From NCBI RefSeq assembly GCF_000410875.1, contig NZ_AROI01000009.1:372001-436000 (forward strand): a DNA stretch of 64,000 nt, in the 5' to 3' direction. This DNA comes from Halopseudomonas pelagia CL-AP6 (GTDB lineage: Bacteria > Pseudomonadota > Gammaproteobacteria > Pseudomonadales > Pseudomonadaceae). The first letter of the stretch is position 1. Each line of letters starts with the position of its first letter. The translations under genes and the position numbers were made by a program. A model generated the notes under the pieces. The model saw only the letters and a list, made by a program, of their open reading frames with translations, was not told the origin of the DNA and did no database searches. This document shows positions 16,623-25,680 of the stretch, in pieces.

Positions 16623-18007
16623 TGACGCTGTCGATCTATAACACCCTGAGCAAGACCAAAGCACCACTCAAGCCGCTGGAAGACAACCATGTACGCCTGT
16701 ACGTGTGCGGCATGACCGTTTATGACTACTGCCATATCGGTCATGCGCGGGTCATGGTGGCCTTTGACGTGGTTGCGCGCTGGCTGCGCTTTCGCGGCTA
16801 CAAGCTGACCTATGTGCGCAATATCACTGACATTGACGACAAGATCATCCGCCGCGCCAACGAAAACGGCGAAAGCTTTCTCGATCTGACCGGGCGCATG
16901 ATTGACGCCATGCACGAGGATGAGGCGCGCCTGAACGTATTGCGTCCCGACATGGAGCCCAAGGCCAGCGACCACGTGCCGGGTATGCACGCGATGATCC
17001 AGAAGCTGATCGACAAGGGTTATGCCTACGCGCCTGGTAATGGCGACGTTTATTATCGCGTTGCCAAGTTTGTCGGCTATGGCAAGCTGTCGCGCAAGAA
17101 AATTGAAGATCTGCGCATCGGGGCCCGAGTGGAAGTTGACGAAGCCAAACAAGATCCGCTGGATTTCGTACTCTGGAAAGGCGTCAAACCGGGCGAGCCG
17201 AGCTGGCCGTCGCCCTGGGGTGACGGGCGTCCGGGTTGGCATATCGAGTGTTCGGTGATGTCCAACTGCTGCCTGGGCGATACCTTCGATATTCATGGTG
17301 GCGGGCCGGATCTGGTGTTTCCGCACCACGAGAACGAGATTGCTCAAAGCGAAGCGGCCAACGACAAACCCTATGCCATGGCCTGGATGCATGCCGGCGC
17401 GGTGCGCGTGGATGGCGAGAAGATGTCCAAATCACTGGGCAATTTTTTCACCATTCGCGAGGTACTGGAAAAGTACCATCCGGAAGTGGTGCGTTACCTG
17501 CTGGTCTCCAGCCATTACCGTAGTGCGATCAACTATTCCGAAGACAATCTGAAGGAAGCCAAGGGTGCCCTGGAGCGTTTTTACCATGCGCTCAAGGGTT
17601 TGCCGCAGGCGCCTGCGGTGGGTGGCGAAGCTTTTGTTCAACGCTTTGGTGCGGCGATGGACGACGATTTCAATAGCCCGGAAGCCTGTGCCGTCCTGTT
17701 CGACATGGTCCGCGAGATCAACCGCCTCAAGGATACCGATATGAATGCGGCGGCGGGCCTGGCGGCACGCTTGCGTGAGCTGGCAGAAAGCCTGGGCCTA
17801 CTTCAGCTGGAGCCGGATACCTTCCTGCGTGCTGGGGCCGAAGGTAAGGTGGACGCTGAGTCGGTTGAGCTGCTGATCAAACAGCGATTGCAGGCGCGTG
17901 CCGATAAGAACTGGGCGGAATCAGACCGCATTCGCGATGAACTGACCGCGTTGGGCGTGGTGCTCGAGGACGGTAAAGCGGGTACCACTTGGCGACTGGC
18001 GGATTGA
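16622..18007 (+). CDS. cysS: Cysteinyl-tRNA synthetase
   Basis: 461-residue class I synthetase. The HIGH motif is at residues 38-41 (DYCHIGHAR), KMSKS at 267-271, and the zinc-binding set begins at C29 with further ligands in the [13 protein letters not shown] and HHENE segments. The length is normal. The start codon overlaps the glnS stop by one base; the glnS-cysS pairing is usual in pseudomonads. Confidence 0.96.
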   Translation: MTLSIYNTLSKTKAPLKPLEDNHVRLYVCGMTVYDYCHIGHARVMVAFDVVARWLRFRGYKLTYVRNITDIDDKIIRRANENGESFLDLTGRMIDAMHEDEARLNVLRPDMEPKASDHVPGMHAMIQKLIDKGYAYAPGNGDVYYRVAKFVGYGKLSRKKIEDLRIGARVEVDEAKQDPLDFVLWKGVKPGEPSWPSPWGDGRPGWHIECSVMSNCCLGDTFDIHGGGPDLVFPHHENEIAQSEAANDKPYAMAWMHAGAVRVDGEKMSKSLGNFFTIREVLEKYHPEVVRYLLVSSHYRSAINYSEDNLKEAKGALERFYHALKGLPQAPAVGGEAFVQRFGAAMDDDFNSPEACAVLFDMVREINRLKDTDMNAAAGLAARLRELAESLGLLQLEPDTFLRAGAEGKVDAESVELLIKQRLQARADKNWAESDRIRDELTALGVVLEDGKAGTTWRLAD

Positions 18008-18009
18008 CC

Positions 18010-18801
18010 GTGGCTAGCCGTCATATACAGGGCGACATGCAGGGTAAGGTCGCTCTGGTTACCGGTACGGGCAGTGCAGAGGGGATCGGTTTCGCTACGG
18101 CGCGATTGCTGTTCGAGGCCGGCGCCAGCCTGGTACTGACCTCGACCACCAATCGGATTTTTGATCGCCAGCGCACGCTGGATGAAAGCGGCGAGCGCTG
18201 CCTCGCGCATGTCGCGGATCTGACCGACGCGGCTCAGGTTGAAGAGCTGGTCGAACGGGCGATCGCGCGCTTCGGCCGCATCGACATCCTTATCAACAAT
18301 GCCGGCATGACCCAAACCGGGGTCGATACGCCGTTGCCCGAGCTGTTTCACAAGTTGCCGTTTTTGCAATGGCAGCGTGAGTTCGACCTGAACCTCAATA
18401 CCTGCTTTCACGTTACCCGAACCGTGCTGCCGCATATGCTGCAGGCCGGCTATGGTCGTATCGTGAACATCGCCTCGGTCACCGGGCCGTTGGTGACCTT
18501 TCCGGGCACGGCCGGCTATAGCGCGGCGAAATCCGGTATGGTCGGGCTGACGCGTGCAGTGGCGCATGAAGTGGCCGGGCAGGGCGTAACGGTTAACGCG
18601 GTAGCGCCAGGCTGGATAGCGACCCATTCGAGCCAACCGGAGGAGATAGCGGCGGGTTTGCATACGCCGGTGGGGCGGCCAGGCACGCCCGAGGAGATCG
18701 CGCGGGTGGTGGTGTTTCTGGCGAGTGAAGGTTGTAGTTATCTGACCGGGCAAATGCTGGTCGTGGACGGCGGTAACAGTCTGCAGGAAATCAAGGGCTG
18801 A
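18010..18801 (+). CDS. Short-chain dehydrogenase/reductase
   Basis: Classical SDR of about 263 residues. Visible motifs are the TGxxxGxG cofactor loop (VTGTGSAEGIGFA), NNAG (ILINNAGMT), the catalytic serine in NIASVTG and YSAAK as the YxxxK pair. It resembles 3-oxoacyl-ACP reductase-like enzymes, but the substrate cannot be read. It starts two bases after the cysS stop with GTG at 18010; ATG at 18037 (MQGKVALVTG), with AGGG five bases upstream, is an equally plausible start. Probably read through from glnS-cysS. Confidence 0.88.
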   Translation: MASRHIQGDMQGKVALVTGTGSAEGIGFATARLLFEAGASLVLTSTTNRIFDRQRTLDESGERCLAHVADLTDAAQVEELVERAIARFGRIDILINNAGMTQTGVDTPLPELFHKLPFLQWQREFDLNLNTCFHVTRTVLPHMLQAGYGRIVNIASVTGPLVTFPGTAGYSAAKSGMVGLTRAVAHEVAGQGVTVNAVAPGWIATHSSQPEEIAAGLHTPVGRPGTPEEIARVVVFLASEGCSYLTGQMLVVDGGNSLQEIKG

Positions 18802-18847
18802 GTTTAGACTCTGCCCTTGATTGCGCTCTTGATACAGTCCAGTTGGC

Positions 18848-20260
18848 TTACCGCCAGATGTCGTTCTTGATCTTTTCCTTCAGCTCGGGATAGTCGGCAG
18901 CCTTGAATTTAGGTACCAATCCCTGCTTGCGCTGACCCAGGTAATCCTTGGTCAGTTTTACGACAGTGCCAGACAGCATCATGATGGCGATCAGGTTGAT
19001 CGTGGCCATCAACCCCATTGAAGCATCCGCCGCATTGAAGACTGTCGCCACCGCCTGCATCGCCCCCCAGACCACCATGCCCAGCGCAGCAATTCGCAGC
19101 ACGGTAAGGCCTGCAGTATTGCCGACGCCCAGAAAGGTCAGCGCATTCTCCGCATAGGAATAGTTGGCAACGATGGAGGTAAAGGCGAAAAACAGAATCG
19201 CAATAGCGATGAAGTAGGTGCCTGCGACGCCAATATGCGATTCCATTGCTTGCTGGGTCAATTGGGTACCAGTGATGCCGGAGCCAGGCTCAAGCACCCC
19301 GGAGAGCAGAATCATCACCGCCGTGGCGGTACAGATGACGATGGTGTCGATAAACACACCCATAGCCTGAACCAGGCCCTGCGAGGACGGATGATGCGGA
19401 GCTGGGGTCGCGGTCGCGGCAACGTTGGGCGCCGAACCCATACCTGCTTCGTTGGAGAACAGACCGCGCTTGATGCCGTTGAGCATCGCTGCGGTAACTG
19501 AGCCAGCTGCACCACCGGCGGCTTCCTCAAGACCGAAGGCACTCTTGACGATCAGCGCCAGTACACCAGGTACTTCGGTGATGTGCATGACCATCACTAC
19601 CAGTGCCATCAACACATACACGGCCGCCATAAAGGGCACGATCAGTTCGGCAAAACGGGCGATTGAGCGCAGCCCACCAAAGATCACCAGTCCGGCACAG
19701 AAAGCAATCACCAGGCCGACCCACATCTTGGAAAAGCCGAAGGCACCTTCCATGGCATCGGCGATGGAATTGGCCTGGACCGCATTGAACACCAGGCCGA
19801 AGGAGATAATCAGGCAGACGGAAAACACGCCGCCAGCCCAAGGCGCTTTTAGGCCTTTGGAAATATAGAAGGCCGGGCCGCCGCGATACTGACCTTTGCC
19901 ATCACGCACCTTGTACAGCTGCGCCAGGGTACTTTCCGAATAGGCCGTGGCCATACCCACCAATGCGACCATCCACATCCAGAAAATCGCACCCGCACCA
20001 CCTAGATAGAGCGCTACAGCCACGCCCGCTAGATTGCCGGTACCTACCCTTGAGGCCAGGCTGGTACAGAGCGCCTGAAAAGGGGAAATACCCGATTCGT
20101 CGCTTTCTCTCGAGCCACGTATTGCCTTGACCATCTCGCCGAAATGCAGGAACTGTAAAAAGCCCAGTCTGATAGTAAAAAACACACCCACAGCCAGGAG
20201 TCCATAAATGAGCACATAGCCCCAGAAAATAGTGTTCAGAAAGTCGATGATCGCTGTCAT
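18848..20260 (-). CDS. Sodium:alanine (AGCS-family) symporter
   Basis: A 470-residue inner-membrane protein with about ten hydrophobic segments and AGCS-type blocks such as FQALCTSLASRVGTGNLAGVA, GGAGAIFWMW and RGLFSNEAGMGSAP. The family imports alanine or glycine with sodium. Single gene, convergent with the SDR gene and divergent from 20471. Exact amino-acid preference is not determinable. Confidence 0.92.
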   Translation of the reverse strand: MTAIIDFLNTIFWGYVLIYGLLAVGVFFTIRLGFLQFLHFGEMVKAIRGSRESDESGISPFQALCTSLASRVGTGNLAGVAVALYLGGAGAIFWMWMVALVGMATAYSESTLAQLYKVRDGKGQYRGGPAFYISKGLKAPWAGGVFSVCLIISFGLVFNAVQANSIADAMEGAFGFSKMWVGLVIAFCAGLVIFGGLRSIARFAELIVPFMAAVYVLMALVVMVMHITEVPGVLALIVKSAFGLEEAAGGAAGSVTAAMLNGIKRGLFSNEAGMGSAPNVAATATPAPHHPSSQGLVQAMGVFIDTIVICTATAVMILLSGVLEPGSGITGTQLTQQAMESHIGVAGTYFIAIAILFFAFTSIVANYSYAENALTFLGVGNTAGLTVLRIAALGMVVWGAMQAVATVFNAADASMGLMATINLIAIMMLSGTVVKLTKDYLGQRKQGLVPKFKAADYPELKEKIKNDIWR

Positions 20261-20470
20261 GTAGCGTCCTGCATGAAATTAAGGAAGGTTTGAAACAATA
20301 CTAGTTGTACGCGGCTAAAGCGCCAGCCTGAGCAATAGACATCCTCGAATCGGGCCAGAAATGACCTGATAAATGGCTGTATCCGACCTGTTACTCGGCA
20401 ACGGGTAAGCCTATATTGACGATAGACACTCGTGCGAGGTGTCATATCCAATTAAGCAACCGGAGTTGCC

Positions 20471-21295
20471 ATGTCCAGTCTGACGCCCGAAAACCTGAGC
20501 ATACGACCGCGCCATATGGATTTTGATCTGCCCAATCCGCTACCACGGCATTGGCACAGCAACGATCCCTTCAAGACGCATTTTTTCAACGCCATGTCGG
20601 TGTTATTTCCCGATGGCGAACGGTACTTTATTGACTCGGTGAGGCATTTTCGTGATCAGGTCACCGATCCGGCGTTGAAGGAGCAGATCCGTGGTTTTAT
20701 CGGTCAGGAAGGCCATCACAGCCGCGAACATACCGAGTATAACAACCGCTTGCGTGATCTGGGGTATGACATTGACCGTCTAGAGCTCAAGGTTAAAAAG
20801 CGCGTTAGGTTCATACAGCAGCAGTTCTCCGCCGAGCGGCAGCTGGCGGGTACTGTAGCGATGGAACACTTCACCGCCATCATGGCCAATGCAATGTTGC
20901 GCGATCCGCAATGGATTCAAGGCGCGACGCCCGAGTTGCGCCGGCTCTGGCGCTGGCATGCGCTCGAAGAAACAGAGCACAAGGCGGTCGCCTTTGACGT
21001 GTATATGCAGGTCTGTGGTGATCGCAGCATTTTGCGTAAAGCGATGCGCCAAGCTACTTTTTTCTTTCTCAAGGACGTGACCGTCGGTACCTGGCACATG
21101 CTAAGAAAAGATCGCGCCTTGACGCTTAAGACCTGGTGCAAGGGCATGTACTGGCTCTGGGGCCCGAACGGTTTTTTCTCCCATCTGATCAGCGATTACC
21201 GGGATTTTTACAAGGAAGACTTCCATCCCTGGCAGCATGACAATGCCCAATTAATGGCTTCCGTAGCAGAGGAATTTCAGGGTCATCCTGCGTGA
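20471..21295 (+). CDS. Predicted metal-dependent hydrolase (COG3687 type)
   Basis: A 274-residue protein beginning MSSLTPENLSIRPRHMDFDL, followed by the characteristic FFNAMSVLFPDGERYFIDSV and the histidine/glutamate-rich FIGQEGHHSREH and HALEETEHKAVAFDVY helices. These conserved histidines and glutamates suggest a di-metal helical-bundle site, as in ferritin-like oxygenases or hydrolases. The substrate is unknown. GGAG precedes the ATG at good spacing. Monocistronic as far as can be seen. Confidence 0.85.
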   Translation: MSSLTPENLSIRPRHMDFDLPNPLPRHWHSNDPFKTHFFNAMSVLFPDGERYFIDSVRHFRDQVTDPALKEQIRGFIGQEGHHSREHTEYNNRLRDLGYDIDRLELKVKKRVRFIQQQFSAERQLAGTVAMEHFTAIMANAMLRDPQWIQGATPELRRLWRWHALEETEHKAVAFDVYMQVCGDRSILRKAMRQATFFFLKDVTVGTWHMLRKDRALTLKTWCKGMYWLWGPNGFFSHLISDYRDFYKEDFHPWQHDNAQLMASVAEEFQGHPA

Positions 21296-21432
21296 GGCTA
21301 GCCGCAAACTGCTTTTCACATCCTGGATGCAACGGTGTGTTCCCAACAGTCTAAGCGCTGAAGGGGTCATGCACTGGTAGACTGCGCGCCTGGCGGCGTT
21401 GCCTTTTGCAATCCGCCTCTCAGGAGCGCAGC

Positions 21433-22341
21433 ATGGTCGTTGTCAACGCCCTTATTCCCGTTTTTGGTTTGATCCTGCTCGGCTATGTGCTCGGCTGGCG
21501 TCGCTGGGTGCCAGGTGACGCAGGAGGATCACTCAACGCCGTCACCTTCAAGCTGTTCATGCCGGTGCTGCTGTTTTCCGGCTTGGCCAAGGCTGATTTG
21601 GGTCAGGCGTTATCACCCGTGCTGGTACTGGTGTATTTCCTGCCGGCTCTGCTGGTCTTTGGCGTGATTAATCTGATCATGCATCGCCGCCTGGGTCGTC
21701 CGACCAGCATGGGCCTGGCAGCCAGTTATTCGAATAATGTGCTGGTCGGGATACCGGTGGTGACACTGGTGCTAGGGCCAGAGTACCTAGTGTATCTATT
21801 CGCCATTCTGGTCTTTCATAGCTTGCTGCTGTTCACCGCCCAAAGTCTTTATAACGCCTTTTGGGCCGAGGGTGACGGCAAAGGCCTAGATCTGCGTGAC
21901 ACGCTGAAGAGCCTGGCCAATCCGTTGATCATCGGCTTACTGCTCGGGGCGTTACTCAATCTGTCTGGCTTGCAGGTACCTTCGTCCCTGTGGAAGGCAG
22001 TGGAATGGCTGGCTGCTGCTGCATTACCTTGCGCGCTGTTGGTACTGGGCTTAAGCCTTTCTCACTACCGTTTGCATATGAGTGCGAGCATGGGTGTGCT
22101 GACGCTCAGCAAACTAGTGCTGTTTCCCCTGTTGGTGCTGCTCTGCGGGCTCGCCATTCCCGGGCTTGACTCGCAAGCGCGTACCGTACTGGTGATCATG
22201 GCCGCGTGCCCCACGGGCGTAAACGTACTGGCTTTTTATATGGGCCAGGAAGATAGCCGCATCATCAGCTCGGTGATCTTTTTATCGACGCTACTCTCAG
22301 CAGTCACTCTGCCGTTGTGGTTGCTTTTGCTGGGAGGATAA
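21433..22341 (+). CDS. AEC-family transporter
   Basis: A ~302-residue membrane protein starting MVVVNALIPVFGLILLGYVLG, with about ten hydrophobic segments, the central break ASYSNNVLVGIPV and the late ACPTGVNVLAFYMGQ typical of auxin-efflux-carrier/malonate-permease-type proteins. The start is the ATG at 21433 with AGGAG six bases upstream; an upstream TTG frame lacks support. Substrate unknown. Confidence 0.87.
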   Translation: MVVVNALIPVFGLILLGYVLGWRRWVPGDAGGSLNAVTFKLFMPVLLFSGLAKADLGQALSPVLVLVYFLPALLVFGVINLIMHRRLGRPTSMGLAASYSNNVLVGIPVVTLVLGPEYLVYLFAILVFHSLLLFTAQSLYNAFWAEGDGKGLDLRDTLKSLANPLIIGLLLGALLNLSGLQVPSSLWKAVEWLAAAALPCALLVLGLSLSHYRLHMSASMGVLTLSKLVLFPLLVLLCGLAIPGLDSQARTVLVIMAACPTGVNVLAFYMGQEDSRIISSVIFLSTLLSAVTLPLWLLLLGG

Positions 22342-22432
22342 CCGCATGGCTTGGCGCTGCGAGGAGCTATAAAACGAACTGTGGGGTCTTGGTCTATGCT
22401 GTGAGAAAACCAGACGTGCCACAGGAGCCTAC

Positions 22433-23560
22433 ATGCCAGTCAAGCTGTTTGTCCCCAGAGAAACTCGCCTGCATGAAAAACGCGTTGCGCTGGTTCCCGC
22501 CGTAGTCGAAAAGCTTCACAAGCTAGGTATCGAAATCAGCCTGCAGCCAGGCGCGGGGCTGGCTGCGCGCATTCCCGATTCAGCCTATGAAACAATCGGT
22601 GTCGCACTGTCCAATCCGCCAGCGGACGTAAGTCTGGTTTTCAGCGTACAGCCCCCGTCGATAGCGGAAATCGAACAGATGAACCCAGGTACCGTACTCT
22701 GCTGCTTCGTTTACGCTCACAGGGAGCAGGCCACGGTGCGAGCCCTGCGGGACGGCCAGATCACCTGCTTCGCCATGGAGCTGGTGCCGCGCATCACCCG
22801 TGCGCAGGCCATGGATGCGCTATCTTCCCAGGCGGCGCTGGCAGGCTATTACGCAGCGTTATTGGCCGCCACCAGCCTGAATCGCATTTTGCCGATGATG
22901 ACCACCGCAGTCGGATCTCTGCGTCCGGCGCGCGTCCTGGTGATGGGCGCCGGGGTGGCCGGACTGCAGGCGCTGGCAACAGCCAAGCGGCTGGGCGCAA
23001 TGGTCGAAGGCTATGACGTGCGGCCCGAGGTCAAGGAACAAGTGGAATCGGTGGGCGGCAAGTTCGTCGATACCGGCGTGTCGGCCAGTGGTCAGGGTGG
23101 CTATGCCCGTGAACTGACTGATGAAGAGCAGGCCAAGGTGGCGGAGGTACTGACTCGGCACATTCAAAATGCCGACGCAGTGATCACCACCGCGTCAATT
23201 CCCGGCAGGCCCAGCCCCAAAATTATCAGTGAAGCGCAAATCATGGGCATGAAACCAGGCTCGGTGATTATTGACTTGGCAGCGGAGGGTGGCGGTAACA
23301 CACCACTGACCCAGCCAGGCGATACGGTCGAAATCGGCCCGACCACCATCGTTGCGCCACTGAATATCCCCAGCCATCTGGCCGAACACGCTTCCGAACT
23401 CTATGCGCGCAATCTGCTGGCTCTGGTCGGGCTGATGATCAAGGACGGGACACTGGCGCTGGATTGGGAAGACGACATTCTTGCCGGCGCAGTACTCACG
23501 CACGATGGGCAGATCAAAAACGAGACAGCCAGAAAGGCTGCCGAATCAGGGGGAGAATAA
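22433..23560 (+). CDS. pntAA: NAD(P) transhydrogenase subunit alpha part 1
   Basis: A 375-residue soluble NAD(H)-binding domain I of proton-translocating transhydrogenase. It begins MPVKLFVPRETRLHEKRVA and carries the Rossmann glycines VLVMGAGVAGLQALATAKRL. Expected length for the split, three-gene form. CAGGAG precedes the ATG. First gene of pntAA-pntAB-pntB; two bases separate its stop from the next start. Confidence 0.95.
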   Translation: MPVKLFVPRETRLHEKRVALVPAVVEKLHKLGIEISLQPGAGLAARIPDSAYETIGVALSNPPADVSLVFSVQPPSIAEIEQMNPGTVLCCFVYAHREQATVRALRDGQITCFAMELVPRITRAQAMDALSSQAALAGYYAALLAATSLNRILPMMTTAVGSLRPARVLVMGAGVAGLQALATAKRLGAMVEGYDVRPEVKEQVESVGGKFVDTGVSASGQGGYARELTDEEQAKVAEVLTRHIQNADAVITTASIPGRPSPKIISEAQIMGMKPGSVIIDLAAEGGGNTPLTQPGDTVEIGPTTIVAPLNIPSHLAEHASELYARNLLALVGLMIKDGTLALDWEDDILAGAVLTHDGQIKNETARKAAESGGE

Positions 23561-23562
23561 GC

Positions 23563-23895
23563 ATGGACGTCACCACCACCATTACCGGTTTCGTTGCACT
23601 CTACATCTTCATGTTGGCGGCCTTTACCGGCTACGAGATTATCGGCCGGGTGCCGGCTATTTTGCACACGCCACTGATGTCTGGCTCCAACTTCATCCAC
23701 GGGATCGTCGTGGTGGGGGCAATGTGGGCGCTACTGAATGCGGCGACGCCCCTGGAGCAGACCATCGGCTTCTTTGGTGTGCTGCTCGGTGCAGGCAATG
23801 CCGCCGGCGGCTATGTGGTCACCGAACGCATGCTGGACATGTTCAAATCCAGCGATAAGGCTGCGGACAAGTCCTCTTCGACAGACAAGGAGTAG
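23563..23895 (+). CDS. pntAB: NAD(P) transhydrogenase subunit alpha part 2
   Basis: 110-residue membrane subunit (MDVTTTITGFVALYIFMLAA) with three to four hydrophobic helices forming part of the proton channel. GGGGGAG lies seven bases before the ATG. The C-terminal tail SSDKAADKSSSTDKE is hydrophilic and not conserved. Two bases to pntB. Confidence 0.94.
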   Translation: MDVTTTITGFVALYIFMLAAFTGYEIIGRVPAILHTPLMSGSNFIHGIVVVGAMWALLNAATPLEQTIGFFGVLLGAGNAAGGYVVTERMLDMFKSSDKAADKSSSTDKE

Positions 23896-23897
23896 TT

Positions 23898-25322
23898 ATG
23901 GATACCAGTCTGATTATCGAAGGGGCGTACTTCATTGCAGCACTGTTGTTTATCTACGGACTGAAGCGCATGGCCAGTCCGAAGACCGCGCGCTCGGGTA
24001 TTGTGGTCGCGGGCTGGGGCATGGTGCTGGCTGTGGTGGTGGCCTTTCTTTACGGTCTTGATGTAAATGAGCGGGCACAACCGCATGTAGGCTTGAACCT
24101 GGGGTTGTTAATGATCGCCCTTGGGCTCGGTGTGGGTTGGGCCTGGTACAGCGGCAAAAAGGTCGCCATGACCGATATGCCACAGATGGTCGCACTTTAT
24201 AACGGCATGGGCGGGGGTGCAGCAGCCGCAATCGCTGCCATCGAACTGTTCTCGGGCAACGCCCAATCCCATGGCGTCGTGGTTACGATACTGGCAGTGC
24301 TGGGCGGTTTGATCGGCGCGGTGGCACTCTCCGGATCGCTGGTCGCCTGGGCCAAACTCGATGGGCGCATCAGCAAAACGCTGCGCTTGCCCGGGCAGCA
24401 ATTGATCAATGCAGTGCTGTTCTTCGCAGCCCTGGGGCTGGGTGCGGCGATCACCACAGCAGGCGTAACCGGCGTCGAAGTATCCATGCTACTCATCTCG
24501 CTGTTCTTTATCCTGGCCCTGGTTCTGGGTGTGCTGCTGACCACGCCCATCGGTGGCGCCGATATGCCAGTAGTGATCTCGTTGTACAACGCCTTCACCG
24601 GCCTGGCAGTCGCCTTCGAGGGTTTTGTGCTGCAGAACCCGGCGATGATCATCGCCGGTACTGTGGTCGGCTCGGCCGGCACACTGCTGACCCTGATGAT
24701 GGCCAAGGCCATGAATCGCCCAGTGTCGAACGTAATCTTCAGTCAATTCGGTGAAAGCGGTGGGGAAGACGACTCGGATATCGAAGGCAGCATGAAGACC
24801 GCGGAAGCTTCGGATGCCGCTATTGCCATGTACTACGCCAGCAAGGTCATTATCGTGCCCGGCTATGGCCTGGCCGTGGCCCAGGCGCAGCACAAGCTGT
24901 ATGAATTCGTGAAGCTGCTGCAGAAGCAGGGCGTGGACGTCAAGTTCGCCATTCATCCCGTGGCCGGGCGCATGCCCGGACATATGAACGTATTGCTGGC
25001 TGAGGCCGGCGTGCCCTACGACATCATCCATGACCTGGAAGATATCAATGAGGACTTTGCTCAAGCCGACGTCGCCATCGTGCTTGGCGCCAACGATGTA
25101 GTAAACCCCGCCGCACGCACGCGCAAATCCAGCCCGATCTACGGCATGCCGATTCTTAACGTCGACATGGCCCACCAGGCTTACGTGGTCAAACGCGGGC
25201 AGGGCAAAGGCTATTCCGGAGTCGAGAATGAACTGTTCTACGCCGAAAACACCTCAATGGTCTATGGCGACGCACAGAAGGTAATGGCGCAGATGATCGA
25301 AGCGGTAAAGTCGCTGGGCTAA
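23898..25322 (+). CDS. pntB: NAD(P) transhydrogenase subunit beta
   Basis: A 474-residue membrane protein with about nine helices followed by the NADP(H)-binding domain III (VIIVPGYGLAVAQAQHKLYE, FAIHPVAGRMPGHMNVLLAEA, VDMAHQAYVVKRGQGKGYSG). With PntAA/PntAB it couples hydride transfer from NADH to NADP+ to proton entry, supplying NADPH. Normal length; end of the operon. Confidence 0.95.
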   Translation: MDTSLIIEGAYFIAALLFIYGLKRMASPKTARSGIVVAGWGMVLAVVVAFLYGLDVNERAQPHVGLNLGLLMIALGLGVGWAWYSGKKVAMTDMPQMVALYNGMGGGAAAAIAAIELFSGNAQSHGVVVTILAVLGGLIGAVALSGSLVAWAKLDGRISKTLRLPGQQLINAVLFFAALGLGAAITTAGVTGVEVSMLLISLFFILALVLGVLLTTPIGGADMPVVISLYNAFTGLAVAFEGFVLQNPAMIIAGTVVGSAGTLLTLMMAKAMNRPVSNVIFSQFGESGGEDDSDIEGSMKTAEASDAAIAMYYASKVIIVPGYGLAVAQAQHKLYEFVKLLQKQGVDVKFAIHPVAGRMPGHMNVLLAEAGVPYDIIHDLEDINEDFAQADVAIVLGANDVVNPAARTRKSSPIYGMPILNVDMAHQAYVVKRGQGKGYSGVENELFYAENTSMVYGDAQKVMAQMIEAVKSLG

Positions 25323-25425
25323 CCCAGCTCAGCGGCGAGCTAAATGCAGAACCAGGACCAAAACCGATCTTGGTTTGTTTTTGACTTTGGGAAAGCGTTT
25401 TACGCATCACACTAACGTGCGCTGT

Positions 25426-25578
25426 GCCTTCGGCGGGTGAGGGGAGAAAATGTATAAAACAGGTCGATAAAGGCTCCTGCAGTATCGACACTTCCGCCAT
25501 CCGTGGCGATCGGGCTTCGTATCCAAGCCTACAGGACAGTATTCACGGCGTTTTTCGTAACGCTGACCCGCCGAAGGC
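25426..25578. repeat. MITE-like segment bounded by 13-bp perfect inverted repeats
   Basis: GCCTTCGGCGGGT at 25426-25438 is exactly matched by its reverse complement at 25566-25578, enclosing 127 bases that hold no gene. The form suggests a small non-autonomous mobile element or intergenic palindromic unit. No target-site duplication is obvious and no second copy was noticed in the window. Confidence 0.4.
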
Positions 25579-25614
25579 GACGAAACTCCGAGCTATTAGC
25601 GGCAACTCACAAAC

Positions 25615-25643
25615 AAAAAACCCGGCATAGAGCCGGGGTTTTT
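25615..25643. terminator. Intrinsic terminator, mainly for the aldehyde dehydrogenase gene
   Basis: The arms AAAAAACCCGGC and GCCGGGGTTTTT pair around ATAGA with one bulged G. Reading on the minus strand a run of T follows the stem, 38 bases past the aldehyde dehydrogenase stop; the A/T runs also allow use from the pnt side. Confidence 0.85.
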
Positions 25644-25680
25644 GTGGTCATTACAGATTCTTACACGCAGCAGCTGAAGT

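Larger units (their letters stand above)
25323..25680. other. 358-base intergenic stretch between convergent pntB and aldehyde dehydrogenase
   Basis: No gene is supported. It holds a possible mobile palindromic element (25426-25578) and an intrinsic terminator (25615-25643). The pnt operon has no closer terminator. Confidence 0.5.
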
